From NCBI GenBank assembly GCA_938009755.1, contig CALLIL010000083.1:1-43729 (forward strand): DNA of 43,729 bases, read 5' to 3'. Origin of the DNA: an uncultured Marinomonas sp. GTDB taxonomy: Bacteria > Pseudomonadota > Gammaproteobacteria > Pseudomonadales > Marinomonadaceae. Both the position numbers and the translations under genes were made by a program. The notes beneath the pieces are model-generated. The model ran no database searches. It worked only from the letters and a program-made list of their open reading frames with translations, and was not told the DNA's origin. Shown in pieces: positions 9,041 through 17,054 of the stretch. The stretch's first letter is position 1, and each line of letters begins with the position of its first letter.

Positions 9041-9394
9041 TTATTTTACGGTTGTTAAGAAATGATGACTCAATGTGCGTAGATCATGCTCCATTTTGAA
9101 ATAGGCGCGTGCATCCTGATACGTCACAATTAGGCGTTTCATTCTCGCTAAAGGGGAATAAATTTTATCGAGACACGTTTGGCGCCAATGGAAAGCGACC
9201 TTTTTATCGCAAACCGTTTGCAGTAGCACATTGAACACTCGTTGATGAAGCGCCACAGCATCGGTGATACTCAGCTGTTCGGCATAATCTTCTGTGAGTT
9301 TCAGGTAGTGATAAAGCACTTCTGGCGAGTCGGCACATTGTCCGGCTTGAATAGTTTGTTCTAGCACTGAGAATGGCACCAAATAGCGGGTCAT
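9041..9394 (-). CDS. fagA: FagA-like small protein of the iron-responsive fumC operon
   Basis: A 117-residue protein with no clear domain, rich in helices, with conserved-looking HWRQTCLDKIYSPLARMKRLI in its middle. It is first in an operon with fumC and preceded by a strong AAGGAG site. Two Fur-box-like sequences lie just upstream. In pseudomonads the gene at this place is fagA (Fur-associated gene A), of unknown function. I assign the name mainly from position, size and regulation. Confidence 0.6.
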   Translation of the reverse strand: MTRYLVPFSVLEQTIQAGQCADSPEVLYHYLKLTEDYAEQLSITDAVALHQRVFNVLLQTVCDKKVAFHWRQTCLDKIYSPLARMKRLIVTYQDARAYFKMEHDLRTLSHHFLTTVK

Positions 9395-9414
9395 TGTTTT
9401 TCTCCTTCAGAGAT

Positions 9415-9488
9415 ATAAATGATAACTATTATCAATATGTGCGCAAACCTGCATTCTGTCAAGTTAGTTGATAACGATTCTTATTAAT
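9415..9488 (-). promoter_or_regulatory. Two Fur-box-like sites
   Basis: The site at 9415-9433 matches the 19-base Fur consensus (GATAATGATAATCATTATC) at 14 positions. A second site at 9470-9488 (GATAACGATTCTTATTAAT) matches at 13. They lie 21 and 76 bases upstream of the fagA-like start, so ferric-uptake-regulator repression of fagA-fumC is likely. Confidence 0.75.
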
Positions 9489-9517
9489 TTTTGAATATTT
9501 ACATTTCTAACTGATGT

Positions 9518-9566
9518 GAATCAAAAAGCCCCAGTCACGAAGGTCATGACTGGGGCTTTTTGATTC
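9518..9566. terminator. Strong bidirectional terminator
   Basis: Perfect 20-base arms (GAATCAAAAAGCCCC... / ...GGGGCTTTTTGATTC) surround a 9-base loop. It terminates the slyD-like gene on the minus strand; no plus-strand gene precedes it. Confidence 0.85.
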
Positions 9567-9626
9567 ACCGATAAATACGCTTTATAAATTAACAGAGTCT
9601 CGCTAATCCTTTGCGTCGTTTATGAC

Positions 9627-10106
9627 TTAGTGGTGATGTCCACCAACGCCATGGGCGTGACCGTGGGCAATTTCATCGTTCGTTGCTTCACGTGTGTCGA
9701 CAATTTCAATGTTGAACGTTAAGTCTTTGCCAGACAAAGGGTGATTCAAATCGACGGTTGCGTGTTTCAAGCCCGCCTTAATAATAGTCACTTGGCGCAT
9801 GCCTTTATCCGTTTGAACCATGGCAACCATGCCAGGCTTCCAACGTTTTGCACCTTGAAGGTGTTTCATAGGCATTTGCTGCGTACGGTCTTCATGGCGC
9901 TCACCATACGCATCAGCACAAGCAACGGTGACTTCGAATTCTGCACCGACTTCTTTGCCTTCCATTTCTTTTTCAAGACCCGGAACGATGTTGCTGTGTC
10001 CATGAAGGTAAGCCGCTGGATCGCCACCTGCAGACGTTTCAAGCAAGTCTTCTCCATGGCGTAATGTGTAGTGAAATTGAACAACTTGGTTGTCTGCAAT
10101 AGGCAT
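9627..10106 (-). CDS. slyD: FKBP-type peptidyl-prolyl isomerase (SlyD-like)
   Basis: A 159-residue cytoplasmic prolyl isomerase and chaperone. The N-terminal FKBP half (VVQFHYTLRHGEDLLETS...GHSNIVPGLE) is interrupted by an IF-type chaperone insert (about residues 68-125). It then closes with the DLNHPLSGKDLTFNIEI signature. The C-terminus is a short His-rich tail (HGHAHGVGGHHH) that could bind nickel or other metals, as in SlyD, but it is much shorter than the E. coli tail. An FkpB-like role is the alternative. A good AAGGAT ribosome binding site precedes the ATG. Confidence 0.9.
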   Translation of the reverse strand: MPIADNQVVQFHYTLRHGEDLLETSAGGDPAAYLHGHSNIVPGLEKEMEGKEVGAEFEVTVACADAYGERHEDRTQQMPMKHLQGAKRWKPGMVAMVQTDKGMRQVTIIKAGLKHATVDLNHPLSGKDLTFNIEIVDTREATNDEIAHGHAHGVGGHHH

Positions 10107-10211
10107 GTTTTATCCTTTAAATATTCAATGATAGAGCGTCGTCGCTCACTGTAGCACGGTATTATAAGAGCCAAGAGAAAAGTTATCTAGCGACATGAAA
10201 GTAGGAAATGC

Positions 10212-10802
10212 CTAGAAAAGAGTCAGTTTCAGAGCGTTTTCTTGAATGATGATGTCTTTCACTAAAGACGAAGTGGATTTTTCAAATGGCGAATTATCCA
10301 ACACATAAATCGGATGTTCATCAAAATAATCGACCAAAGAACGCTCTAAATCATCATGAACGCTGCTGAGTGTTGAGCGTAACATTTGCTCGCCGAAGCT
10401 TGCGCCTTGAATACCAATTTTCGTGATTCGTGGTGCGACTAAATAGACTCGATTCTCTTCAATGCGAACACCTGACTCGAAAGAAGGATTAATCACCGTC
10501 GTTAAACTAAAACTTTGCCCGAATGCGGTTAAAGTGCCTTCCAAATCACTTACCAAATCCACCAGAACCAAGCCGCCATCACGCTCTGTAAAATCAATGT
10601 CAGCTTCGGTAACGAGTATATCGAGGGTTAACGTATTGCCACCTTCTAGGTTCAGTAGCATACGATTATGTTCCGACTTCGCGAGCTCTTTAGCGACCGC
10701 TTCGTTCACTTCGTCTTCCGTGACCAAATAACTGTTACAGCCAGACAGGAGTAACAACACCGGCACAAGACATAATAACCTGACAAAGTGTTTTAGATTC
10801 AT
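10212..10802 (-). CDS. DUF1439/YceB-like lipoprotein
   Basis: A 196-residue predicted lipoprotein: a signal peptide with the lipobox LLSGC puts the acylated cysteine at position 22. The mature part resembles E. coli YceB (DUF1439), including the early TEDEVNEAVAKEL and the late DYFDEHPIYVL motifs. This fold is of the lipid-binding TULIP/BPI-like type, and the biological role is unknown. Its ATG overlaps the stop of the upstream MscS gene by four bases (10799-10802), so the two are translationally coupled. Confidence 0.8.
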   Translation of the reverse strand: MNLKHFVRLLCLVPVLLLLSGCNSYLVTEDEVNEAVAKELAKSEHNRMLLNLEGGNTLTLDILVTEADIDFTERDGGLVLVDLVSDLEGTLTAFGQSFSLTTVINPSFESGVRIEENRVYLVAPRITKIGIQGASFGEQMLRSTLSSVHDDLERSLVDYFDEHPIYVLDNSPFEKSTSSLVKDIIIQENALKLTLF

Positions 10803-11674
10803 GAGGTTACTCTCAAATCACGTAAATTTGTGTCGCGTTTTTCGTACCAAATTCTCATAAAGTCTTCGGTGACTTTTTGCTCTATTTCCACCGCTTCTTC
10901 TGTAGGACAAAACAAAGACACAGTAAACGTATTATACCCTTCTGGTGTGGTTGAAATTCTCACGCGAGGTTCTGGACCAGAAATATTGATGTCCAAGCGT
11001 TTCTCGATCAGGCTGTTGTAGCGAATGGCCACTTCATGAAAATGCTCACTGTACTCTTTTAACTTTTCCAGTATTTCGTCTTTGATTTCAAATAAATTCA
11101 CGTCATCCAACTGGCGCGAAATGGAAAAAGTGTGAGTCACATAACGACGCATGTAATTCAGGTTTTGCACCGTATGAAGCAACAATACGCTGTTCGGCAC
11201 AACGGTTGTTCGTCCAGTATAAGCGTAACTTCCGCCTTTCAAATCGACTTCAAACAAAGTGGTAGACAGCCAATCACTGTCTGTCACTTCGCCTTCATAA
11301 TTGGCAATACGAATCCAATCTCCTACTTGGTAAGGACGCGTGCTTGCGCGATAAAAAGCGCCCACAATACAAGAAATAAACTCCTTGGTTGCAATCACCA
11401 AAGCCACCATAAACGCGGCAATCGAAATGGCGATATTTTGCAACTCTGACGACCAAATCAGCACCACACCAACAACAAGTAGAAGGTTAAATAGGTTATC
11501 CGCTGTGTTTATGCGTTGGCGTTTTCTGTCTTGTTCTATTTTGTGATCTAAACGAATTGCTCTCTCTGTTAAACGTCGAAAAACGTAAAACAATAGAAAC
11601 CACCCAATGGTCAGGACAACTTCAATGTAGTCAGTAATAATGGAGAAATCGAATTGGGATAAATCAAATGGCAT
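10799..11674 (-). CDS. MscS-family mechanosensitive channel
   Basis: A 291-residue small-conductance mechanosensitive channel protein. About three transmembrane helices occupy residues 10-110, the last being the pore-lining TM3 region (ISIAAFMVALVIATKEFISCIVGAFY). The beta domain motif RPYQVGDWIRIANYEGEVTD and VVPNS follow, then the alpha/beta C-terminal vestibule domain. Such channels release solutes on hypo-osmotic shock. It is the first gene of a two-gene unit with the overlapping lipoprotein. Confidence 0.92.
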   Translation of the reverse strand: MPFDLSQFDFSIITDYIEVVLTIGWFLLFYVFRRLTERAIRLDHKIEQDRKRQRINTADNLFNLLLVVGVVLIWSSELQNIAISIAAFMVALVIATKEFISCIVGAFYRASTRPYQVGDWIRIANYEGEVTDSDWLSTTLFEVDLKGGSYAYTGRTTVVPNSVLLLHTVQNLNYMRRYVTHTFSISRQLDDVNLFEIKDEILEKLKEYSEHFHEVAIRYNSLIEKRLDINISGPEPRVRISTTPEGYNTFTVSLFCPTEEAVEIEQKVTEDFMRIWYEKRDTNLRDLRVTS

Positions 11675-11761
11675 AGCAAACAGTTTCCTTCATTTAGGGC
11701 GCCACTTTACCAATCATTCTCTCTATCAACAAATAAAAGCACTAGACAAGAGTAAATTTTT

Positions 11762-11781
11762 TACTGTATAAACATACAGTA
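11762..11781 (+). promoter_or_regulatory. LexA (SOS) box
   Basis: TACTGTATAAACATACAGTA is a near-perfect match to the gammaproteobacterial LexA site (TACTGTATATATATACAGTA). It lies 21 bases before the yebG start. Confidence 0.95.
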
Positions 11782-11802
11782 AAATTATTCATGAGGTGGA
11801 TT

Positions 11803-12246
11803 ATGCCTGTTGTTATTAAATATATTGTAGAACGCAATGGAGTCGAGAAAATGACTTTTATCACAAAAGCAGAAGCCGATGCATACGACAAATTACTCGA
11901 TACAGCGGAAGCCTTGCACGCCATTTTAAATCAAACCGACTTAGCAGGTGACGAGCAACAAAAAGAAGCTTTGTCTATGTATCTTGCAGAGAACAAAGAC
12001 GCCTTACTCACAGCCCTTAACCCAAGAAAGAAAAACCAAGCCAAAGCCAAAAAACCTGTGGAAGCGACGGATGAAAGCCCTCAATTAGAGCTCGCCGATG
12101 CCGCACCAAGAAAGCCCCTCCCTGATCTCGTCATAGAAACAGACGAAGACCAAATCTATGAAGAGGAAGAAAAAACTGTCTTACTAGACGAAGACCTAAT
12201 AGCAGATCCTGAAACAAATGATGCACTGGAAAGCAATGCGGCTTAA
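11803..12246 (+). CDS. yebG: YebG family SOS-induced protein with acidic C-terminal extension
   Basis: The first 75 residues match E. coli YebG (PVVIKYIVERNGVEKM..., EADAYDKLLDTAE, DEQQKEALSMYLAENKDALL), a DNA-damage-inducible protein of unknown activity. I choose the ATG at 11803 with a GAGGTGGA site upstream; an ATG at 11791 is in frame but lies over that site. E. coli YebG has 96 residues; this protein has 147, and the extra part after a Lys-rich linker (KKKNQAKAKKP) is strongly acidic. A consensus LexA box 21 bases upstream makes SOS control nearly certain. A terminator overlaps its stop codon. Confidence 0.95.
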   Translation: MPVVIKYIVERNGVEKMTFITKAEADAYDKLLDTAEALHAILNQTDLAGDEQQKEALSMYLAENKDALLTALNPRKKNQAKAKKPVEATDESPQLELADAAPRKPLPDLVIETDEDQIYEEEEKTVLLDEDLIADPETNDALESNAA

Positions 12247-12264
12247 TGCCGCATTGTTTGTTTT
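12234..12264 (+). terminator. Terminator overlapping the yebG stop codon
   Basis: CAATGCGGC / GCCGCATTG is a perfect 9-base stem with loop TTAAT, followed by TTTGTTTT. The yebG stop codon lies in the loop. Confidence 0.88.
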
Positions 12265-12344
12265 AAAGCAGACTAATAATAGGTCACTGTCGTATACTTA
12301 ATGACGCTACTGCTTTGAACAAATAACCTCTCTAGGATCACTCA

Positions 12345-14180
12345 ATGAAACCCGTTGCTGCGCCAAAAAACTCTTTAGATAAAAACATGTTAGGCGTGTT
12401 TCGTTACAGTCGCCGTGCGATTGAATTGGTGTGGCAAACCTCTCCGGCGTTAACCATTGGCTTAGCGATTGCGACCTTAATTGCAGGCATTTTACCTGCG
12501 GCAATGGCGTACGTTGGGCAGCTCATTGTCGATGCGGTTGTTGCCGCAATGGATTCTTACAAGCAAGACCAAGTGCTGCATTATCAAACCGCGTTAAATT
12601 ACGTCTTGATTGAAGGCATGTTGGTACTCATCATCGCCGCGGCACAACGGGCCTTAACCGCTCAACAAGCAATTCTACAAGGATTACTTGGCCAGAAAGT
12701 AAACATGCTTATCTTAGAGAAGGCACAGAGTTTGACGCTTTCTCATTTCGAAGACTCTGAGTTTTACGACAAACTGGTTCGCGCTCGCCGCGAAGCCTCC
12801 AGCCGACCGCTTGCGTTGGTAAACAAAACCTTCGCCTTGCTACAAAACGCCATCGCACTCTCTAGCTTTGCCGTTTTACTTTGGCACTTCTCGCCTTGGG
12901 CATTGGCCTTGTTAATCTGCGGCGCTTTGCCTGCTTTCATTGCGGAAGCCAAGTTTTCTGGCGATGCCTTTTTGATGTTCCGCTGGCGTTCACCAGAAGT
13001 CAGACAGCAAAATTATTTGGAAACCTTACTGGCACGGGAAGACAACATAAAAGAGGTTCGCTTATACCAATTAGGCGATCGCTTCTTACAACGTTATGCG
13101 GCTATTTTTCGAAAATTATTCAACGAAAGTAAGCGCCTCATTCTCCGCCGTGAAAGTTGGGGTTTTGCGTTAGGCGTTATTAGCACGCTGGTCTTTTACA
13201 GCGCTTACGGTTGGATTGTCAGTGACACCATTATTGGCGCGATAACACTCGGCCAAATGACCATGTATTTGTTATTGTTCAAACAAGGGCAAGCCGCCGT
13301 TTCCGCATCATTAACCGCCATTAGCGGCATGTACGAAGACAATCTCTACTTATCGAACCTTTATGAATATTTAGAGCAAGAAACCACAACGTCTACGACC
13401 GGATTATTAGCAGGCCCAAAGCCGCAAGATGGCATTCGCTTCGAAGGCGTTTTTTTCCAATATCCTGGCAGCGAAAGACCCGCGCTGTCCAATGTGTCAC
13501 TTCACATTCGCCCTGGCCAAAGTCTCGCCATTGTGGGTGAAAATGGCTCTGGTAAAACCACCCTCATTAAATTGCTCACTCGCCTTTATAACCCAACTCA
13601 AGGTCGCATTTTGTTGGATGGTTTGGATTTATTAGAATGGGATGAAACGGCTTTACTCAAGCGCATCGGCGTTATTTTTCAAGACTTTGTGCGTTATCAA
13701 TTTATCGTCGGCGAAAACATCGGCGCGGGCGATAATGACAGATTTTACGATGAAGAAGGTTGGCAAAAAGCCGCCGAGCTTGGAAAAGCAACCGACTTTA
13801 TCGATCAACTGGAAAACAGTTACAACACGCAACTGGGTCGTTGGTTTAAAGGAGGACAAGAATTGTCTGGCGGACAATGGCAAAAAATCGCCTTGGCTCG
13901 TGCTTTCATGCGAGAAAGCGCCGATATTTTGGTCTTAGATGAACCGACGTCTGCCATGGATGCGCAAGCGGAAGCAAACATCTTCCAGCATTTTCAAGAA
14001 CAAACAAAATCAAAAATGGCGATTCTCATTTCCCATCGCTTTTCGACCGTTCGCCTGGCTCATGAAATTGTGGTGATGGAACATGGTGAAATAAAAGAGC
14101 GAGGAACCCATGACGCATTACTTGCTCAAAAAGGGCAATATGCTCACTTGTTCGCGCTGCAAGCCCAAGGCTATCAATAA
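12345..14180 (+). CDS. ABC exporter half-transporter (permease fused to ATPase)
   Basis: A 611-residue protein with an N-terminal six-helix type IV ABC transmembrane domain (about residues 30-330) and a C-terminal nucleotide-binding domain. The NBD has Walker A GENGSGKTT, Q-loop FQDF, signature LSGGQWQKIALARA, Walker B ILVLDEPTSAMD and an ISHRFST His-loop, so it should hydrolyse ATP. It would work as a homodimer or with a partner not present here. The substrate is unknown; peptide, lipid or drug export are the usual roles. It is flanked by unrelated genes and appears to be a single-gene transcript. Confidence 0.92.
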   Translation: MKPVAAPKNSLDKNMLGVFRYSRRAIELVWQTSPALTIGLAIATLIAGILPAAMAYVGQLIVDAVVAAMDSYKQDQVLHYQTALNYVLIEGMLVLIIAAAQRALTAQQAILQGLLGQKVNMLILEKAQSLTLSHFEDSEFYDKLVRARREASSRPLALVNKTFALLQNAIALSSFAVLLWHFSPWALALLICGALPAFIAEAKFSGDAFLMFRWRSPEVRQQNYLETLLAREDNIKEVRLYQLGDRFLQRYAAIFRKLFNESKRLILRRESWGFALGVISTLVFYSAYGWIVSDTIIGAITLGQMTMYLLLFKQGQAAVSASLTAISGMYEDNLYLSNLYEYLEQETTTSTTGLLAGPKPQDGIRFEGVFFQYPGSERPALSNVSLHIRPGQSLAIVGENGSGKTTLIKLLTRLYNPTQGRILLDGLDLLEWDETALLKRIGVIFQDFVRYQFIVGENIGAGDNDRFYDEEGWQKAAELGKATDFIDQLENSYNTQLGRWFKGGQELSGGQWQKIALARAFMRESADILVLDEPTSAMDAQAEANIFQHFQEQTKSKMAILISHRFSTVRLAHEIVVMEHGEIKERGTHDALLAQKGQYAHLFALQAQGYQ

Positions 14181-14250
14181 CCCAAACCTATTCGTTTTAC
14201 GATCAGAAAACCCTCTCGCAAAACGAATAAAACAAACGCCAAAAAGTGCC

Positions 14251-14601
14251 TTAGCCTTCTTCGTCAGCGCCTCGATGAAAATCTGCGTCTTCATCGTCTG
14301 TGTCGACGTCGAGCACTTCACGCTTTACTCGTTGTTCTGGCTTAGCCAATATTTCTAAATAAAACTGAGTCCATTCTTGGCTTTCTGCAAAACTGATTTT
14401 TTCATTAATCTGCGCAACATGGATCACTTCCGCGCTGTCTTCACTTTGACCAAATTTACAATCAAATCCCCAAAAATCAGCATAACTTGGCAAGGATTTA
14501 TTACGCTCTCGTTTTAAGTATTTTTTCACTTCGCCTTTAGTGGCTTCTATCAAACGAGGGTAAGCAATTTTTGGGTGAGATAATGTAAATGTTTTTTTCA
14601 T
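14251..14601 (-). CDS. DUF6172 family protein
   Basis: A 116-residue protein whose core (KKTFTLSHPKIAYPRLIEATKGEVKKYLKRERNKSLP...FWGFDCKFG) matches what I recall of DUF6172, a conserved proteobacterial family without known function. After the domain the C-terminus (about residues 95-116) is very acidic. It converges with the ABC exporter gene. Its 5' leader holds two overlapping inverted repeats (14625-14658). Confidence 0.75.
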   Translation of the reverse strand: MKKTFTLSHPKIAYPRLIEATKGEVKKYLKRERNKSLPSYADFWGFDCKFGQSEDSAEVIHVAQINEKISFAESQEWTQFYLEILAKPEQRVKREVLDVDTDDEDADFHRGADEEG

Positions 14602-14624
14602 CGGGAACCTAAATTTTGGAAGAG

Positions 14625-14658
14625 AAGAAATAAGCGCACTTATTTCTTAAAAGTGCGC
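14625..14658 (-). promoter_or_regulatory. Two mutually exclusive hairpins in the DUF6172 leader
   Basis: One inverted repeat has perfect 10-base arms at 14625-14634 and 14639-14648. A second has 8-base arms GCGCACTT (14634-14641) and AAGTGCGC (14651-14658). They share bases 14634-14641, so RNA could form only one at a time. A regulatory switch is an inference. Confidence 0.4.
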
Positions 14659-14859
14659 GCATCATAACGGATCGACGGTTCTACAGCCATCAATACCGTG
14701 AGAATTCACCTAGGAGATAAAAAACACACGCATGATTCTCGCCTGACTTGGTTACACAATTGCACCGCACTGGGGTCATAGTTTAAAGTACCCACAACAT
14801 CTACAGATACTTTTCTATGGATTCATTTCTTTTTTTTGAACACACACTGAGACCGCATT

Positions 14860-15894
14860 TTGTCAGACGATAACGCTTTAAATAACAAAAACAACAAAAC
14901 TTTCACGACAATTTCAGATGTGGCCAAGTACGCAAAAGTTGGTAAAACCAGTGTCTCTCGTTATCTAAATGGCGAAATGGACAAGCTTTCTGACACGCTT
15001 CAAGAAAAAATCGCAGACGCTATCGAGCAATTGGATTATCGTCCAAATCATTCGGCTCGTATGTTGCGCGCGGGCGAATCCAAACTCATCGGATTGTTAT
15101 TTGCCGATGTTACCAACCCTTACTCTATCGACGTGTTACAAGGCATTGAACAAGTTTGCCATCGTGAAGGTTACATGTTGATGGTGTGTAACACAGATAA
15201 CGAAAAAGACTTACAAGACAATTACTTGGCATTATTGGAAAATTATCGTGTCGACGGCATCATCGTCAACACGGCACAAATGACACCGAAGCAAACTGAG
15301 ATATTAAAAAAGCTAACCTGTCCTCTCGTCTTAGTTGACCGCATTAATAACTCCCTTGGTGTGGATTCCGTTGGCCTTGATAACGAAGCGGCCGCAACAA
15401 CCGCTTGTGAACATCTACTTTCCCAATCTTATGACGCTATTTTGGTGATTACCGAATCCACTCAAGTGAAGCCTCGACGTGTTCGTGTTGAAGCCATTAA
15501 GGCCTTCACGGAACAACATTCGAATATGTCATTTGATTTAGTGGAAGCCGACAAACTCAGCGAATCCTTTGTCGCGTCTTCCATTAGCCAATTTCTAAAA
15601 GCAAATCCAAACCGAAAAACAGCGGTTTTCACCACCAATGGCGTGGCGACCATGAATGCCGCAAAAGCCTTGAAACAGCTTGGTTTAAAAGCCAACGAAG
15701 ACATCGGATTAATCGGTATTGATGACCCTGAATGGGCGCAATTATTCGATGGCGGAATCACCGTCATGCGACAACCGACAAAAGAAATTGGGCAAACCAC
15801 CTGTGAGCGATTATTAGCCAGAATTAAAGGCGATACTGACGCACCGCAAAACATTCAACTATCTGCGACACTCATCGTTCGTAATTCAACATAA
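14860..15894 (+). CDS. LacI-family regulator (KdgR-like)
   Basis: A 344-residue LacI/GalR repressor. The helix-turn-helix TISDVAKYAKVGKTSVSRYLNG is at about residues 17-38. The hinge is at RPNHSARMLRAGES, and the periplasmic-binding-protein-like effector domain follows. The start appears to be TTG at 14860 with only a weak GAGA element. It lies upstream of kdgK, ghrB and an oligo-uronate lyase on the same strand, so it probably represses these genes, with 2-keto-3-deoxygluconate or a related ketoacid as likely inducer. That is inferred from context. Confidence 0.9.
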   Translation: MSDDNALNNKNNKTFTTISDVAKYAKVGKTSVSRYLNGEMDKLSDTLQEKIADAIEQLDYRPNHSARMLRAGESKLIGLLFADVTNPYSIDVLQGIEQVCHREGYMLMVCNTDNEKDLQDNYLALLENYRVDGIIVNTAQMTPKQTEILKKLTCPLVLVDRINNSLGVDSVGLDNEAAATTACEHLLSQSYDAILVITESTQVKPRRVRVEAIKAFTEQHSNMSFDLVEADKLSESFVASSISQFLKANPNRKTAVFTTNGVATMNAAKALKQLGLKANEDIGLIGIDDPEWAQLFDGGITVMRQPTKEIGQTTCERLLARIKGDTDAPQNIQLSATLIVRNST

Positions 15895-15907
15895 TAGCGT
15901 CATAATC

Positions 15908-15922
15908 ACCGTTTAAACTGGT
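15908..15922 (+). promoter_or_regulatory. Candidate operator upstream of kdgK
   Basis: ACCGTTTAAACTGGT has a perfect 8-base core GTTTAAAC and outer ACC/GGT offset by one base. It lies just after the LacI-type gene and 151 bases before kdgK, a plausible repressor site. It lacks the central CG of many LacI-family operators, so support is weak. Confidence 0.3.
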
Positions 15923-16072
15923 TTTTAACGATGATTTAGCGACCGAAGAACCACAGATATTAATGGCAAATACTTCTCTTGGAACCGATTCCATGATATT
16001 GTCAGAGCCATATAAAGACTCCATTAACGATTCGGCTCTTGGGCCAAAAACAATAAAAGCAGGAATAGAACT

Positions 16073-17032
16073 ATGATGCCAACCAATCAAGCTCACTCTT
16101 TCGTAACCCTTGGCGAAGCCATGGGGTTGTTTGTTGCTAAAACACCGGGCAACCTTGCAGACGTTGAAGAATTCAGCCGCTTCCTAGCAGGCGCTGAAGT
16201 AAACGTGGCAATCGGTATGGCGCGCCTTGGCTTCGAATCAAACTACGTCAGTAAAGTCGGTAAAGACTGCCTTGGTGAATTCATTCGCAAAGCCATCGCC
16301 AAAGAAAACATCCTGACAAATTCTATTTCTGAAACCTCTGAAGCACCGACTGGCTTCATGATGAAAAACACGCAAACAGACGGCAGCGATCCAAAAGTAG
16401 AATACTTCCGTCGTAACTCAGCTGCGTCTACTTTAAACGCCAATGACATTGATGCGAGCTTGTTCAAAGCGGGCACACACTTGCACCTAACAGGCGTTGC
16501 GGCAGCGGTTTCTAGCTCCATGCGTGCGGCTATTCAGCAAGCGCTAACGTTCGCGAAAGCTCAAGGTTGCAGCGTGACGTTTGACACCAACTTGCGTCCG
16601 ACCTTGTGGGACAGCAAAGAAGAAATGATCAAAACTATTAACGAATTGGCCTTCGCCAGCGACATCGTTCTACCGGGCGTAGAAGAAGGTAAAATTCTCG
16701 TTGGTACAGAAGACCCTGAAGAGATTGCCGATTTCTACCTGAAAAACGGCGCGAAAACCGTCATTGTTAAATTAGGTGCAGAAGGCGCTTACTACAAAAC
16801 CGCTGAAGGCGAGTCTGGCACAGTGGCAGGCTTCAAAGTAGAGAAAGTAGTCGACACTGTTGGCGCTGGCGACAGCTTCGCAACTGGTGTTATCTCTGCC
16901 TTGTTGGATGGAAAAACCGTTGCTGAAGCGGCGAAACGTGGCAACCTATTCGGTTCTCGTGCGGTTCAAGTTCGCGGCGACAGTGAAGGTTTGCCAACAC
17001 GCGCTGTGTTAACAGAACTTGAAAACGCGTAA
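16073..17032 (+). CDS. kdgK: 2-keto-3-deoxygluconate kinase
   Basis: A 319-residue PfkB-family sugar kinase that phosphorylates 2-keto-3-deoxygluconate (KDG) to KDPG, the shared intermediate of pectin, alginate and glucuronate breakdown. The N-terminal TLGEAMGLF and the substrate-side FLAGAEVNVAIGMARLG are typical of KDG kinases. The C-terminal DTVGAGDSFATG motif supplies the catalytic base D267. The ATG pair at 16073/16076 leaves the exact start open by one codon. It is the first structural gene in a unit with ghrB and the lyase. The KDPG aldolase is not in this window. Confidence 0.93.
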   Translation: MMPTNQAHSFVTLGEAMGLFVAKTPGNLADVEEFSRFLAGAEVNVAIGMARLGFESNYVSKVGKDCLGEFIRKAIAKENILTNSISETSEAPTGFMMKNTQTDGSDPKVEYFRRNSAASTLNANDIDASLFKAGTHLHLTGVAAAVSSSMRAAIQQALTFAKAQGCSVTFDTNLRPTLWDSKEEMIKTINELAFASDIVLPGVEEGKILVGTEDPEEIADFYLKNGAKTVIVKLGAEGAYYKTAEGESGTVAGFKVEKVVDTVGAGDSFATGVISALLDGKTVAEAAKRGNLFGSRAVQVRGDSEGLPTRAVLTELENA

Positions 17033-17054
17033 TCGTTAAGACGGTTAACAACCA

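Noticed and set aside
14190-14228. 9-base inverted repeat (ATTCGTTTT/AAAACGAAT) between the ABC gene and DUF6172
   Set aside because: The 21-base spacer and lack of a T-run make a terminator uncertain, so I did not list it as a feature.
15872-16096. 74-codon minus-strand frame (SSIPAFIVFGPRAESLM...) filling the gap between the LacI gene and kdgK
   Set aside because: It overlaps the 3' end of the LacI gene and the kdgK start, shows no clear ribosome binding site, and matches nothing I recognise. The gap is more likely the kdgK promoter region.
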